Shown piece by piece: positions 36,643-44,640 of a stretch of 64,000 nt of DNA. The notes beneath the pieces are model-generated. The model saw only the letters and a program-made list of their open reading frames with translations. It was not told where the DNA came from and did no database searches. How positions within the stretch are numbered: the stretch's first letter is position 1; each line of letters begins with the position of its first letter. Both the position numbers and the translations under genes were made by a program. Where the stretch lies: NCBI RefSeq assembly GCF_001426225.1, contig NZ_LMRT01000001.1, positions 462,648 to 526,647 of the forward strand, written 5' to 3'. Source of the stretch: Allobosea sp. Leaf344. GTDB taxonomy: Bacteria; Pseudomonadota; Alphaproteobacteria; Rhizobiales; Beijerinckiaceae.

Positions 36643-37458
36643 TCAGAGCGCCTCGAGGCCCAGCACATCGGCCATGCTGTAGAGGCCGGGCTTGCGCCCC
36701 CTGCCCCAGAGCGCGGCCTTCACCGCCCCCCTGGCGAACAAGCCGCGATCCTCGGCGACATGGGCGAGCTCGATGCGTTCGCCGGCGCCGGCGAAGATCA
36801 CCTTGTGCTCGCCGATCACCGTGCCGCCTCGCAGCGAGGCGAAGCCGATCGTGCCCGGCGGGCGCGCCCCGGTCTGGCCGTCGCGCACGGCGACGCGGCT
36901 CTGCGCGAGATCGACGCCCCTGCCCTGCGCCGCGGCCTCGCCGAGCAGCACGGCCGTGCCGGAGGGCGCATCGACCTTCATGCGATGATGCATTTCGAGG
37001 ATCTCGATGTCCCAATCGGTGCCGAGCGTTGCGGCGACCTTGCGCACCATCGCGGCCAGGAGATTGACCCCGAGCCCCATGTTGCCGGAGCGGATGATCG
37101 GGGCGTGGCGGGCCGCGGCCTCGAGCTTCGCCAGATGCTGCGGCTCGAGCCCGGTGGTGCCGATGATATGGGTGATGCGCGCCTGGGCGCAGAGCCCGGC
37201 GAACTCGACCGTCGCCTCGGGCGAGGAGAAATCGAGCACGCCATCCGCATCGACGAAGGCCGGCAGCGCCTCGTCGGTGACCGGAACGCCCGCGGGTGGC
37301 AGCCCCGCCAGCACCGCCGCATCCTGCCCGATGGCGGGCGAACCGGGGCGCCCGATCGCCGCCGCGAGCGTGCAGCCCGGCGTCTCGTGAACCGCTTTGA
37401 TCAGCATCCGGCCCATGCGGCCGGCGGCCCCGACGACGACGAGACGCATATCGGTCAT
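36643..37458 (-). CDS. dapB: 4-hydroxy-tetrahydrodipicolinate reductase
   Basis: 271-residue DapB of the lysine/DAP pathway. The N-terminal NAD(P)H-binding motif is [14 protein letters not shown], with IGTTGLEPQ mid-way. The catalytic and substrate-binding region reads [17 protein letters not shown], which holds the His-His, Lys and PSGT residues. The last residues [20 protein letters not shown] match the family end. alkB follows after 5 bp. Confidence 0.95.
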   Translation of the reverse strand: MTDMRLVVVGAAGRMGRMLIKAVHETPGCTLAAAIGRPGSPAIGQDAAVLAGLPPAGVPVTDEALPAFVDADGVLDFSSPEATVEFAGLCAQARITHIIGTTGLEPQHLAKLEAAARHAPIIRSGNMGLGVNLLAAMVRKVAATLGTDWDIEILEMHHRMKVDAPSGTAVLLGEAAAQGRGVDLAQSRVAVRDGQTGARPPGTIGFASLRGGTVIGEHKVIFAGAGERIELAHVAEDRGLFARGAVKAALWGRGRKPGLYSMADVLGLEAL

Positions 37459-37520
37459 GGCAGCAGGCTCCGCGCGGCATTCGACGTGACGGCCCTACAG
37501 GACGAGGGCGCGGGAGTCGA

Positions 37521-37553
37521 ACGCAAAACGGCCGGGCGAGGCCCGGCCGTTCG
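37521..37553 (-). terminator. Rho-independent terminator after the Tim44-domain gene
   Basis: A perfect 10-bp stem at 37528-37537 / 37541-37550 with a 3-base loop, followed on the minus strand by TTTT. It lies about 20 bp after the stop of the Tim44-domain gene and before dapB. Confidence 0.85.
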
Positions 37554-37572
37554 ACGTCTCAGATCAGCTGGA

Positions 37573-38544
37573 TCAGCCGGCGGCCTGGATGCCGGAGAGT
37601 TTCCAGGCGCCGCCGCGCTCGCGCACGAAGGTCCAGAATTCCGTGACCTCCTGCACCTGCGCCGGATCGCCGTCGACGACCTTGCCGGAGGCGCGCTCAT
37701 ACAGCGCGTTGATCAGGCTGAAGCGCATCGAGACGGTGGCGTAGTCGAGATTGCCCTCGCGCCAGGCTTCCGACAGGTCGCCCTGCAGCAGCTTGACGTC
37801 GGAGACGCGGTCGACGAGCCCCTTGCGGACGTTGTTCGTCAGATCCTCGTCGAAGAAGCCGAACATTTCCGGCGTCGTGACGCGGCGCAGGCCGGCCTCG
37901 TCCTCATTGGAATAGCTGGCGTTGACCTCGGTCAGCAGCTTCTCGAACGCCGCGAAATCGGCATCGACCAGCTCGAGCGGCGCGGTCGCGGGGGCTGCCG
38001 AACCGCCGCCGAGCATGGCGCCGAGACGCGGCGACACCGGCTGCTGCAGCGGCTCGCGCGGCAGCGGCGCGCCGCCGGCCGCGGCCATCTGCGGCTCGGA
38101 GCGGCGGCGGAAGAAGCGGATCGCCAGCCAGATGGCGCCACCGATCAGGGCGATCTGCAGCAGGAAGCCGAGCATGCCCGCGAAGGAGGCGAGGCCGCTG
38201 AAGAAGCCGGAGCCCGACAGCATGCCGAACAGGCCGGCACCGAGCAGACCGGCGCCGAGACCCATCATCAGATTGCGCGCCATGGAGGGCCGAGCGGCCT
38301 GCGCCGCGGCGCCGGCGGCCTGGCTCGCGGCCGGGGCCTGCGTGGGCTGCGCGCTGCGCTGGAAGGGCTGGGCGCCATTGGGCGCCGTGTTGGTGCGGGC
38401 CGGCGCGGATTCGGTGCGCGAGCCGCGGCTGCCGAAGCCCTTGCCGCCACCCGGGCGCGCCTCGGCGACAATCGGCACCAGCAGCAGCGCGCCGGCGAGA
38501 ACTGCGATGACCCGGCCACGCCGGGCGAGCGAAATCAGAGACAT
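37573..38544 (-). CDS. Tim44-domain membrane protein
   Basis: 323-residue protein. An N-terminal signal/anchor (VIAVLAGALLLVPIVAEA) precedes a low-complexity Gly/Ser/Ala/Pro/Gln linker and two hydrophobic segments (LMMGLGAGLLGAGLFGMLSG and MLGFLLQIALIGGAIWLAI). A C-terminal Tim44-like domain runs from about residue 190: AFEKLLTEVNASYSNEDEAG, then LRRVTTPEMFGFF, VSDVKLLQGDLSEAW and VQEVTEFWTFVRERGG. Related to mitochondrial Tim44/Mba1; bacterial members are thought to aid membrane-protein handling. ATG 38544 is chosen because it starts the signal sequence. Confidence 0.88.
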   Translation of the reverse strand: MSLISLARRGRVIAVLAGALLLVPIVAEARPGGGKGFGSRGSRTESAPARTNTAPNGAQPFQRSAQPTQAPAASQAAGAAAQAARPSMARNLMMGLGAGLLGAGLFGMLSGSGFFSGLASFAGMLGFLLQIALIGGAIWLAIRFFRRRSEPQMAAAGGAPLPREPLQQPVSPRLGAMLGGGSAAPATAPLELVDADFAAFEKLLTEVNASYSNEDEAGLRRVTTPEMFGFFDEDLTNNVRKGLVDRVSDVKLLQGDLSEAWREGNLDYATVSMRFSLINALYERASGKVVDGDPAQVQEVTEFWTFVRERGGAWKLSGIQAAG

Positions 38545-38741
38545 GGTTCCTCCCGGAGCCCCCCTCGGGCTCTCTTCCGGCCAATATGGTGAGAGCATCC
38601 GGGCGACGCAAGAGTTCCGGATCGAAGCCTTTGGACTCCCTTTAAAACACAAAGAATAGATGTGGTTTCGGCAAGTCCTTCGATCGTGCTAGAGTTGCAT
38701 CGGGCGGCGCTGTCGGTGTTCCGCCACGGAGGGATGCGGCC

Positions 38742-39041
38742 ATGGGCGCCATCTCATCTGCCGGAGCCTGGTGCGGTCGCACGTTCTACGTGCTGGCCCT
38801 GGCAGGAATGACCGCGCTTTCCGCAGCGCCCGCCGCCGCCGAAGCGCCGCGCGCGCTGGAGCCGCCGCGCCTGACCCAGACGCCTGAGCCCCTGTGCTTC
38901 TGCTGGAATGACGGGCGCAAGATCCCCGAAGGCGCCTCGGCCTGCATCAGGACCACGCAGGGCCGGCGGCTCGCCGCCTGCGGACGCGTCATCAACATGA
39001 TGTCCTGGCAGGTCACCGAGCAGCCCTGCCCGGAAAGCTGA
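38742..39041 (+). CDS. Small secreted cysteine-containing protein
   Basis: 99-residue protein with a signal peptide (FYVLALAGMTALSAAPAAAEA). The mature part of about 65 residues holds five or six cysteines (LCFCWNDGRKIPEG, SACIRTTQG, AACGRV, QPCPES), suggesting disulfides in the periplasm. I do not recognise the family. Standalone, with a gap of about 200 bp upstream that includes the Tim44 gene's promoter side. Confidence 0.75.
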   Translation: MGAISSAGAWCGRTFYVLALAGMTALSAAPAAAEAPRALEPPRLTQTPEPLCFCWNDGRKIPEGASACIRTTQGRRLAACGRVINMMSWQVTEQPCPES

Positions 39042-39065
39042 GGCGGAGCGCGCCTGAACCGCAAC

Positions 39066-39093
39066 GAAAAACGCCGCCGGTGGCCCGGCGGCG
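39066..39093 (-). terminator. Rho-independent terminator for the 27-residue ORF
   Basis: A 9-bp GC stem CGCCGCCGG / CCGGCGGCG with a 4-base loop at 39072-39093, followed on the minus strand by TTTTTCG. It lies 43 bases past the stop of the small minus-strand gene. On the plus strand the hairpin is followed by CTTGAAAAAA, so it is a terminator only in the minus direction. Confidence 0.75.
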
Positions 39094-39135
39094 CTTGAAA
39101 AAATGTCCAGTCGGTTCAGCGGGGGCTGACGATCG

Positions 39136-39219
39136 TCAGACGGCGCCCAGAACGACGGCGAGCATGAATACGAAGGCCGCACCCATCATCAAACGGTCGA
39201 GACGTAGCGTGAGGCTCAT
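39136..39219 (-). CDS. 27-residue single-helix membrane protein
   Basis: A very short gene: ATG 39219 preceded by AGGAGG with 5-base spacing, 27 codons, TGA at 39136-39138. The product starts MSLTLRLDRLMM and ends in a hydrophobic helix GAAFVFMLAVVLGAV. An amphipathic, positively charged start plus one transmembrane segment is typical of small membrane proteins. A matching rho-independent terminator follows at 39066-39093, giving a complete transcription unit. Function unknown. A hairpin (39286-39314) lies in its upstream region. Confidence 0.7.
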   Translation of the reverse strand: MSLTLRLDRLMMGAAFVFMLAVVLGAV

Positions 39220-39285
39220 CACACCCTCCTGTGTCATTGACCTGACCTCAGGCTAGCAGAACTGACGGTGGCCGCAAGGGGGCGG

Positions 39286-39314
39286 CTTCGTGGCGGCGAG
39301 CCGGCGCCACGAAG
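39286..39314. repeat. Perfect 10-bp inverted repeat (hairpin)
   Basis: CTTCGTGGCG / CGCCACGAAG with a 9-base loop, between the amidase stop (39367, minus) and the 27-residue gene. No T-run follows on either strand, so it is either a weak amidase terminator or a leader structure. Confidence 0.5.
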
Positions 39315-39366
39315 AGTATCGCTAAAAGAGTGTTAAACCACTGTAGCGGATTGGGGATAACGCGCT

Positions 39367-40617
39367 CTAAGCTTCGGCACCGACAAGTCTTTCCAGCGCC
39401 TTTGCCACCGCGATGACGACTTCGTCTGCGCCGAATCCGGCGATGATCTGAATGCCGACCGGCAGCCCTCGCGGACCCTGCAGCACCGGTATGGTGAGGC
39501 AGGGCACGCCGAGCAGCGTCCAGAGCCGGTTGAACTTGGAATCCCCGGTCGAGCCTATCGTGTCCGGCGCCTCGCCCGGCGCGGCATAGGAGATCACCAC
39601 GTCGCAGGCGCCGAAGAAGCCGCGCGCCGCGTCACGGCCCCGGCGCGAGAGCCGGCGCGCCTCGTCATAGCTCGCGGCACCGGCGGATTGGACGCCGTCG
39701 AGATAGCTGCGCAGCTTGGGCGGGATCGCCTCGCGATGATGCCGGTATTCCCAGGCGAGGGCGTGGCGGGCCTCGTAATCCTGCAGCGGCGCATGCGCCT
39801 CATAGGCCGCGGCCAGGGCGGCAGGCGTCTCGAGAGGCACGATGACCGCTCCCGCCGCCGCGGCGATCTCGGACAGGCGCTGCAGCGCCGTCTCGCAAGC
39901 GGGTTCGGCCGCGCCGGCGAAATCCTGGCGCGTCACGCCGATCCGCAGGCCCTGCAGCGTGGCGGGGCCGGCATCGAGCTCCGGCCGCTGCGCGATCGCC
40001 GCCAGCGCCAGCCCCAGATCATCGGCGCTGGCCGCCATCAGGCCGAGCGTGTCGAGCGACCAGGAAAAGGGCTTCACGCCGACGGTGGGCAGCAGGCCAT
40101 AGGAGGTCTTGATCGCTGCGACCCCGCAATAGGAGGCCGGTCGGATGACCGAGCCACCGGTCTGCGTGCCGATCGCGAGCGGGATCATCCCGGCCGCGAC
40201 CGCGGCGGCGGATCCGGCCGAGGAGCCGCCGGGGCTGGCCGTCGCGTCATGGGGGTTATGGGTGGGGGCCGGGTCGAGAAAGGCGAAGGCGGTGGTGTGG
40301 GTCTTGCCGGCGACGCTGGCGCCGGCCGCCTTCAGCGCCATCACGATCGGGGCGTCGGCGCGCGGCTGCCAGCCCTCATAGATCGGCGAGCCCATCCGCG
40401 TCGGCAGATCGGCGGTGTCGATGATGTCCTTGACCCCGCAGGCGATGCCGGCCAGCGGGCCGGTGCCGGCGCGGAGCCCCTCCGGCCGGCTGGCGAAGGC
40501 CTGGATCGCCGGCTCGCGCGCGTCGATCCGCTCCTGCGTCGCGGCGAGTTCGGCCTCGGCCGTGCTCTTGCCCGCGCTGACGCGCCCGACGATGTCCCGC
40601 ACGCTCAGCATGCTCAT
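39367..40617 (-). CDS. Amidase-signature hydrolase
   Basis: 416-residue amidase. The triad is complete: Lys in CGVKDIIDTADLP, cis-Ser in SPGGSSAGSAAAVA and nucleophile Ser in GTQTGGSVIRPAS. Shorter than GatA, with no glutamyl-tRNA amidotransferase context. ATG 40617 overlaps the stop of the DUF2798 gene (ATGA, 40614-40617), so the two are co-translated. The longer open frame upstream is a shadow. Substrate unknown; it is only distantly similar to the amidase at the window start. Confidence 0.92.
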   Translation of the reverse strand: MSMLSVRDIVGRVSAGKSTAEAELAATQERIDAREPAIQAFASRPEGLRAGTGPLAGIACGVKDIIDTADLPTRMGSPIYEGWQPRADAPIVMALKAAGASVAGKTHTTAFAFLDPAPTHNPHDATASPGGSSAGSAAAVAAGMIPLAIGTQTGGSVIRPASYCGVAAIKTSYGLLPTVGVKPFSWSLDTLGLMAASADDLGLALAAIAQRPELDAGPATLQGLRIGVTRQDFAGAAEPACETALQRLSEIAAAAGAVIVPLETPAALAAAYEAHAPLQDYEARHALAWEYRHHREAIPPKLRSYLDGVQSAGAASYDEARRLSRRGRDAARGFFGACDVVISYAAPGEAPDTIGSTGDSKFNRLWTLLGVPCLTIPVLQGPRGLPVGIQIIAGFGADEVVIAVAKALERLVGAEA

Positions 40618-40841
40618 TCTCCGATGATCGAAATGATGAAGCCGGTGCCGCGCCGCGCCAGCGGAATGGCGAGGAAGGCGGTCAGCGCGGCGCAGGGCCA
40701 GGCGATGGCGAAGGCCTTCATCCAGCGCGCCAGGAAATCGGGCGGCAGGCCGAGATTGAGGATGGTGACCAGGGCCGTCATCAGGAAGGCCATCACGCCG
40801 GACATCAGAATGGGGAAGATGAAACGCGCCTTGCCGGTCAT
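40614..40841 (-). CDS. DUF2798 family small membrane protein
   Basis: 75-residue protein with two membrane helices: FIFPILMSGVMAFLMTALVT and AFAIAWPCAALTAFLAIPLA. The NLGLPPDFLARWMKAFAIAW segment is the DUF2798 hallmark. GAGGAG lies 8 bases before ATG 40841; the upstream extension of the frame has no such site. Coupled to the amidase gene by overlapping stop and start. Function unknown. Confidence 0.85.
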   Translation of the reverse strand: MTGKARFIFPILMSGVMAFLMTALVTILNLGLPPDFLARWMKAFAIAWPCAALTAFLAIPLARRGTGFIISIIGE

Positions 40842-40998
40842 GCAGGTCACTCCTCGCTGCCGGTCCCTGTCTGGCATGCGGCGGCGCGGCTCGCCAGCGC
40901 CATGCCGGCGATCCGGCCTGCGCGACAAGCAATTCTCGCTTCGCGCCGTCTCCGGCCCCGCCGGCCCAGATGCCCTTCGGAGAGCCCGTGAGGGCGCG

Positions 40999-41014
40999 TT
41001 AACAGCGCGTTAAC
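40999..41014 (+). promoter_or_regulatory. Perfect CtrA-type binding site TTAA-N7-TTAAC
   Basis: TTAA at 40999, seven bases, TTAAC ending at 41014, about 90 bp before the extensin-like gene. This is the full consensus for the alphaproteobacterial cell-cycle regulator CtrA. The site also forms a direct repeat GCGCGTTAAC x2 with an 11-bp period (40994-41014). In a genome of this GC content TTAA is rare, so chance is unlikely but not excluded. Confidence 0.6.
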
Positions 41015-41100
41015 CGCGCCGCCAAAGTTAATCCCGCTGTGGCGGCACGGGCTCACCGGGTTGAGAAACCGTTCACGAACAGGGTCGCATTTGATCCTTC

Positions 41101-42225
41101 ATGCGACGCATTCATCTCGCCCTCATCGCCCTCGGCGTGCTCGGTACCGGGCTCGCAGGCTGCGGCAAATTCCAGAAGCCGCAGCGCGCGGCCTGGCGCG
41201 ACCAGGCGGAGGCGGCCTGCCTCTCCTCGCGCCAGGTGCAGCTCTCGGCCTATGTCAGCCTGCGCGGCAAGCCGATCGACGGGCCGGGCACCTGCGGCAT
41301 GGAGAAGCCGCTGCGCGTCCAGGCCTTCGCCAATGGCGGGATCGGGCTGACCAGCACCGCCACCCTCTCCTGCCCCGTGGTGGCGACCACCGACAAATGG
41401 CTGGCCGAGGTGGTGCAGCCCGCGGCGCAGAACGTGCTGGGCGCGCAGGTGATCGAGATGCGCGCCGGCTCCTATTCCTGCCGGGCGATGAACAACGGCT
41501 CCGGCACCAGCCGGACCTCCGAGCACGCCTATGGCAATGCCGTGGACGTGTTCTCCTTCCGGCTGAACGACGGCCGCAACATCACGGTCAAGGATGGCTG
41601 GCGCGGCTCGCCGGAGGAGCAGAACTTCCTGCGCGAGGTGTTCGTCGGCGCCTGCGAGCATTTCTCGACGGTGCTGGGCCCGGGCGCCGACCTGTTCCAC
41701 TACGACCATTTCCACATCGATCTCGCCCGGCATGCCCGCGGCCGCAAGATCTGCAAGCCGATCATCAAATACACGCCCAATTACAACCTGCCGCCGCCGG
41801 ATCCGGCACGGCCCTATCTCTCGGCCCAGCCGCGGGATCGCGGCGTCGTGGCGGCGCCGGTGGTGGCTGCCGGCCCGCTGCTGCGGCAGCCCGGCGAGGG
41901 GCTTCGCCCGCCGGGCACCGTGCAGGGCGGCTATCCCCTGGCCTATCGCGGCGGCTCGTCGCTCGACGCGCAGCGCCGCTTCATCGAGGAGCCGGCGAGC
42001 CAGCCGCTGAACCAACCGCGCCGCCCCTATGAGGAGCCGATGCCGACGCCGACCCGCGGCCCGCTGCAATTGCCGGGATCCGTGCCGCCGACGGAGGAGA
42101 TGATCATCGGCGACGACGAGGGAACGGGCGTGCTCGACCAGGAGGGGATGGATCAGGGCGTGCCGGCGATCTCGCCGCAGAAGGACCCCTTCGCCTACAG
42201 CTCCGGGCGCAACCCGCGGCGCTGA
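41101..42225 (+). CDS. Extensin-like family lipoprotein (putative cell-wall peptidase)
   Basis: 374-residue protein with lipoprotein signal (LIALGVLGTGLAGC, lipobox LAGC). The extensin-like C-terminal domain covers about residues 30-230. It carries SEHAYGNAVDVFSF (His and Asp) and LFHYDHFHIDLARH (second His pair), the zinc-ligand layout of LAS/M15-type peptidases, so murein hydrolysis is plausible. Residues from about 235 to the end are a Pro/Arg-rich unstructured tail. It follows a CtrA-type site and converges with mepA. Confidence 0.88.
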   Translation: MRRIHLALIALGVLGTGLAGCGKFQKPQRAAWRDQAEAACLSSRQVQLSAYVSLRGKPIDGPGTCGMEKPLRVQAFANGGIGLTSTATLSCPVVATTDKWLAEVVQPAAQNVLGAQVIEMRAGSYSCRAMNNGSGTSRTSEHAYGNAVDVFSFRLNDGRNITVKDGWRGSPEEQNFLREVFVGACEHFSTVLGPGADLFHYDHFHIDLARHARGRKICKPIIKYTPNYNLPPPDPARPYLSAQPRDRGVVAAPVVAAGPLLRQPGEGLRPPGTVQGGYPLAYRGGSSLDAQRRFIEEPASQPLNQPRRPYEEPMPTPTRGPLQLPGSVPPTEEMIIGDDEGTGVLDQEGMDQGVPAISPQKDPFAYSSGRNPRR

Positions 42226-42274
42226 GCGCCGCGGAGGGGCCTCGACTGCCCGCCGGAACGGGGCTCCCTCGGCG

Positions 42275-43219
42275 TCAGCGCGCCAGCAGCACCTGCCGGC
42301 ACTCGGCCGGCAGCGCATCCAGCGACATCGGCGGCTTCGGCCTGGCGGGTTTGCCGCTCGGCTTGGGCGGCGAGAAGATCGCCTTGTGCTGGCGCTCGAC
42401 CCAGCCGCTCAGCTCCTCGCCGCAGCCATCCCCGGAGCTCGGCGGCTCCTGGCCGTCGCAGCCCTCCATGCCGGCCGGGCAGCTCATCCGCACGTGAAAA
42501 TGATAGTTATGGCCCCAGATCGGCCGCACCTTGCCGAGCCAGCCGCGATCGCTGCCGGATTCCCGGCAAAGCGCGACCTTCAACGCCGGATTGACGAAGA
42601 TGCGCTCGACCCGCGGATCGCTGGCCGCCGCCCTGATCAGCCTGGTATGGGCCGGCGTCCAGTGCCTGGGATCGACGTCGCGCCAATCGGCCCTGGCCAT
42701 GTTGACCGCCGGCATGTTCTCGCGCTCCTGCGCCGTCAGTCGCTGGCGCGGCATCGGGGTCAGCCAGAGATCGGCGTCGAGCCCGATCTGATGCGAGGCG
42801 TGGCCGGTCAGCATGGGACCGCCGCGCGGCTGCGAGATGTCGCCGACGAGCAGGCCCGGCCAGCCATTGATGCGCGGCACGTCCCGGGCGAGCTTCTCGA
42901 GATAGTCGATCAGCACCGGGTGGCCCCAGTTGCGGTTGCGGTTGAGCCGCATCACCTGCCAGCTCGGCCCGTCGACCGGCAGCGCCGTCGCCCCGGCGAG
43001 GCAGCCGCGCGCATAGGATCCGATGGCGCGCGCCTCCAGGCTCGCCGGTGCGGTCTTCTGTCCGAAGAGCGACCGCGCGGCATCGGGATAGGCGGCGATA
43101 TTGGCGGCCCGGCGCTTCGCCTCCTCGTCGGCGGTCGATTGCGCCCGGGCCATCACCGGCGCGACCATCGCCAGAGCGAGGCAGGACAGGCCGGCGATTC
43201 GACGATTCACTGCATGCAT
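42275..43219 (-). CDS. mepA: Penicillin-insensitive murein endopeptidase MepA
   Basis: 314-residue M74 zinc endopeptidase that cuts DD- and LD-crosslinks in peptidoglycan. Signal peptide: RRIAGLSCLALAMVAPVMARAQ. Metal-binding motifs are GHASHQIGLDADLWL and GHNYHFHVRMSCP. The long Pro/Lys-rich tail (SPPKPSGKPARPKPP) is usual in rhizobial forms. ATG 43219 starts MHAVNRR; the frame is open from 43255. It is tail-to-tail with the extensin-like gene (49 bp apart). Confidence 0.93.
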   Translation of the reverse strand: MHAVNRRIAGLSCLALAMVAPVMARAQSTADEEAKRRAANIAAYPDAARSLFGQKTAPASLEARAIGSYARGCLAGATALPVDGPSWQVMRLNRNRNWGHPVLIDYLEKLARDVPRINGWPGLLVGDISQPRGGPMLTGHASHQIGLDADLWLTPMPRQRLTAQERENMPAVNMARADWRDVDPRHWTPAHTRLIRAAASDPRVERIFVNPALKVALCRESGSDRGWLGKVRPIWGHNYHFHVRMSCPAGMEGCDGQEPPSSGDGCGEELSGWVERQHKAIFSPPKPSGKPARPKPPMSLDALPAECRQVLLAR

Positions 43220-43374
43220 CGCGCGAGACTCGCCGGTTTGACCGGATCGCGTCAAGCGAGCGCGGCGCTTTTGCCGATGGACAAGCCGGCGGCGACGCGG
43301 CAGCCTGAGCGCAACGAGAGCGGCAGCGCCGAAGCGGGCGCTCGCCGACGCGTCCGCCGGGGAGAGAGACCGCC

Positions 43375-44358
43375 ATGACCGATTTCAGCATCGACCGCCG
43401 CCACCTCCTGGCCGCGCTGGCGGCGGGCCTCGCCCTGCTGGGGGGTGCCGCCGCGCAGGCGCCCTGGCCGCAGGGCCGCACGCTGAAGCTGGTCGTGCCC
43501 TTTCCCCCCGCCGGGGCGACGGATGTGCTCGGCCGGCTGGTGGCCGACAAGCTCGGCCAGAGCTGGGGCACGAATTTCGTCGTCGAGAACCGGGCCGGCG
43601 CCGGCGGCAATATCGGCACGGATGCGGTGGCCAAGGCCGAGCCGAACGGCGATACGCTGCTGATCGTCTCGGTCGGCATGGCCACCAACCAGTATCTCTA
43701 TCCCAAGCTCAACTACGACCCGGCCAAGGATCTGGCGCCGATCACCATGGTGGCGATGGTGCCGAACCTGCTCGTCGTCAACAACGAGCTGCCGATCAGG
43801 AGCGTGGCCGAGCTCGTGGCCTATGCCAAGGCCAATCCCGGCAAGCTGACCTATGGCTCCTCCGGCATCGGCACCTCGGTGCATCTCTCCGGCGAGCTGT
43901 TCCAGAAGCTGACCGGGACGAAGATGGTCCATGTCCCCTATCGCGGCACGGCCCAGGCGACGCAGGATCTGATCGGCGGGCGGATCGACCTGATCTTCGA
44001 CAACATCACCCAGGCGCTGCCGCATGTGCGCGCCGGCTCGATCCGCGGGCTCGGCGTCACCACGGCGCAGCGCGCGCCGACGGCGCAGGAATTCGCGCCG
44101 ATCGCCGAGACCGTCCCCGGCTTCGACGTCTCCTCCTGGTTCGCGCTGTTCGCACCGGCCAAGACGCCCCAGGCGATCATCGACAAGATCCAGGCCGACA
44201 CCAAGGCCGGGCTCGCCGACCCCGTCCTGCGGGAGAAGATGGACGCTCTGGCGGCGCAGCCGGTCGGCAACAGCCCGGCCGAGATGGCGGCCTTCCTGCA
44301 GGCCGAAATGAAGCGCTGGGGCGATCTGATCCAGGAAGTCGGCGTCAAGATCCAGTAG
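43375..44358 (+). CDS. Tripartite tricarboxylate transporter substrate-binding protein (Bug family)
   Basis: 327-residue Bug-type periplasmic binding protein: signal peptide with HLLAALAAGLALLGGAAAQA, then KLVVPFPPAGATDVLGRLVAD, GAGGNIGTDAVAKAEPNGDT, TYGSSGIGTSVHLSGELF and KMVHVPYRGTAQATQDLIGG, all family hallmarks. No TctA/TctB membrane genes are nearby; orphan Bug proteins are common in alpha- and betaproteobacteria. The ligand is probably a carboxylate. Confidence 0.92.
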   Translation: MTDFSIDRRHLLAALAAGLALLGGAAAQAPWPQGRTLKLVVPFPPAGATDVLGRLVADKLGQSWGTNFVVENRAGAGGNIGTDAVAKAEPNGDTLLIVSVGMATNQYLYPKLNYDPAKDLAPITMVAMVPNLLVVNNELPIRSVAELVAYAKANPGKLTYGSSGIGTSVHLSGELFQKLTGTKMVHVPYRGTAQATQDLIGGRIDLIFDNITQALPHVRAGSIRGLGVTTAQRAPTAQEFAPIAETVPGFDVSSWFALFAPAKTPQAIIDKIQADTKAGLADPVLREKMDALAAQPVGNSPAEMAAFLQAEMKRWGDLIQEVGVKIQ

Positions 44359-44461
44359 CGGCACCCGCCGGCGCCCGCGCCGGTGGAACCAGTTCCGTCA
44401 GGCTGACGTTCTCCGTTCGCCGCCACGGGTTGCGTGGCGCGACTGGAGAAGGGTTGCCGCC

Positions 44462-44635
44462 ATGTCCACCACAGTTATCATCATCCTGCTCGTCATCCTG
44501 CTGTTCGGCGGCGGCTTCTATGGGCATCGCAGCTACGGCACGGCGGGGCTCGGCGGCGTGCTCGGCCTCGTGCTGGCGATCGTGATCGTGCTGTGGCTGC
44601 TCGGCGCGCTGGGCGGGGTGCCGGTCAGGGCCTGA
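44462..44635 (+). CDS. 57-residue two-helix glycine-rich membrane protein
   Basis: Small gene, ATG 44462 preceded by GGAGAAGGG, TGA at 44633-44635. The product has two hydrophobic helices, TVIIILLVILLFGGGF and GLGGVLGLVLAIVIVLWLL, around a GHRSYGTAG turn. It resembles DUF3309-type tiny membrane proteins, but I am not sure of the family. It lies between the Bug gene and the convergent ornithine-cyclodeaminase gene (5 bp apart). Function unknown. Confidence 0.75.
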   Translation: MSTTVIIILLVILLFGGGFYGHRSYGTAGLGGVLGLVLAIVIVLWLLGALGGVPVRA

Positions 44636-44640
44636 CCGGT

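Noticed and set aside
36760..38592. 610-codon plus-strand ORF over dapB and the Tim44 gene
   Set aside because: Shadow of two well-identified minus-strand genes; low-complexity Gly/Arg/Ala product.
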